DNA from: Gammaproteobacteria bacterium
GTDB taxonomy: Bacteria > Pseudomonadota > Gammaproteobacteria > Pseudomonadales > Azotimanducaceae
DNA: 7,360 nucleotides
NCBI GenBank assembly: GCA_002711495.1
Contig: PARM01000022.1
Location: forward strand, 19,995 to 27,354
Direction of reading: 5' to 3'
A program made the position numbers and the translations under genes. The number at the start of each line of letters is the position of its first letter. The first letter of the stretch is position 1. Under the pieces are notes generated by a model that worked only from the letters and a program-made list of their open reading frames with translations, was not told the origin of the DNA and made no database searches. Shown here piece by piece: positions 6,976 through 7,360 of the stretch.

Positions 6976-6984
6976 TGTTTTAAT
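6976..6984 (+). promoter_or_regulatory. Possible extended -10 promoter element for the SDR gene
   Basis: TGT followed by TTTAAT fits an extended -10 element (TGn plus a hexamer matching TATAAT at five of six positions). Transcription would begin near 6991, leaving a leader of about 25 bases before the ATG at 7016. No convincing -35 hexamer is visible, which extended -10 promoters can do without. No matching element was found for the divergent MFS gene. Confidence 0.3.
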
Positions 6985-7015
6985 AACATCATGAGCTAAA
7001 AAAAAAGGAACGATT

Positions 7016-7360
7016 ATGAATGGAAGATTAGAGGGAAAAGTTGCCGTTATAACGGGCGCTGCAAGCGGTTTTGGTGCTGGAGCAGCAAAGCGCTTTGTTG
7101 AGGAGGGAGCGAAAGTAATTCTTGGAGATATACAAGATGATGTTGGACAAAAAGTTGCAGAAGAACTTGGCAGTTCTGCAATTTACGTCCACTGCGATGT
7201 TACTCAAGAGGATCAGGTTGCAGGACTGGTCGACACTGCGGTAGAGAATTTTGGGAAACTTGACGTGATGTACAACAACGCGGGGGTCGTTGGAGCTTTA
7301 GGGCCGATATCCACAACTCCTGCAGAGGAGTGGAATCGCACGATTGATATCCACGTTAAC
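7016..7360 (+). CDS. Short-chain dehydrogenase/reductase, N-terminal part (3' end outside window)
   Basis: 115 residues are visible, open to the window edge. This is a classical SDR with a Rossmann fold that should oxidise or reduce a hydroxyl/keto group with a nicotinamide cofactor. Seen directly: the TGAASGFG cofactor loop (G14, G18, G20), D38 at the end of strand 2 (LGDIQ), which favours NAD(H) over NADP(H), CDVT with D61 contacting the adenine, NNAG at 87-90, and N115, which matches the Asn of the catalytic tetrad. The Ser, Tyr and Lys of the active site fall beyond the window, so activity cannot be confirmed. The ATG at 7016 follows AAGGAA (7005-7010) by five bases, a strong start. It is divergent from the MFS transporter with a short shared upstream region, suggesting common control and a role in the same pathway. 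The substrate is unknown. Confidence 0.93.
   Translation, partial: MNGRLEGKVAVITGAASGFGAGAAKRFVEEGAKVILGDIQDDVGQKVAEELGSSAIYVHCDVTQEDQVAGLVDTAVENFGKLDVMYNNAGVVGALGPISTTPAEEWNRTIDIHVN

Noticed and set aside
6991..6999. Two-codon mini-ORF (ATG AGC TAA) just before the SDR ribosome binding site
   Set aside because: There is no SD ahead of it and it may coincide with the transcription start; most likely chance.
6998..7006. Run of nine A before the SDR start as a phase-variation tract
   Set aside because: A-runs next to SD sequences are common in AT-rich genomes, and no second sequence is available to show length change.
1..7360. CRISPR array, insertion sequence, tRNA or integration site
   Set aside because: No regularly spaced repeats, terminal inverted repeats, transposase motifs or cloverleaf-like segments were seen; gene borders look intact throughout.

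Overview
The window appears to come from a Gram-negative, moderately AT-rich bacterium, most likely a marine or aquatic member of the Pseudomonadota. This rests on three things: dense gene packing, AGGA/AAGGAG-type ribosome binding sites, and a recognisable gene set. That set is a large inner-membrane hybrid sensor kinase with a CheY/DivK-like partner, a luciferase-like (LLM) oxidoreductase, a VOC-fold protein, a spinster-type MFS transporter and a short-chain dehydrogenase (SDR). Assignment to class (Gamma- or Alphaproteobacteria) is a guess, and no rRNA, tRNA or other taxonomic marker is present.

Left part (1-3833): the + strand begins inside the C-terminal end of a class C beta-lactamase-fold serine hydrolase. 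After 8 bp comes a 1025-residue hybrid histidine kinase (TM, about 335-residue periplasmic sensor region, TM, HAMP, coiled coil, HisKA, HATPase_c, REC, REC). A free-standing single-domain response regulator faces it on the - strand, with only 10 bp between the two stop codons. The kinase and regulator supply one His site and three Asp sites. No HPt or DNA-binding output domain is visible, so any phosphorelay they form is incomplete within this window.

Right part (3834-6906): three metabolic genes lie on the - strand in the transcription order MFS transporter, VOC protein, LLM oxidoreductase. They are separated by 60-70 bp and probably form one transcript. The response regulator is next in line on the same strand, 81 bp after the LLM gene. 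A wobble-containing hairpin directly behind the LLM stop codon may separate the two. A classical SDR gene starts at 7016 on the + strand, diverges from the transporter gene across a short intergenic region, and runs off the window.

Taken together, MFS + VOC + LLM + SDR look like a small uptake-and-oxidation module for an unidentified organic substrate. The neighbouring two-component genes could sense something related, but nothing in the sequence links the two halves directly. The least ordinary features are the transporter's 5' end, where homology-like coding continues past the first usable start codon to a possible ATC initiator with a well-placed Shine-Dalgarno (SD) sequence; the large, unassigned, two-cysteine periplasmic sensor; and the terminator-like hairpin between LLM and regulator. 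I found no mobile element, CRISPR array, RNA gene or clear new defence-type system.
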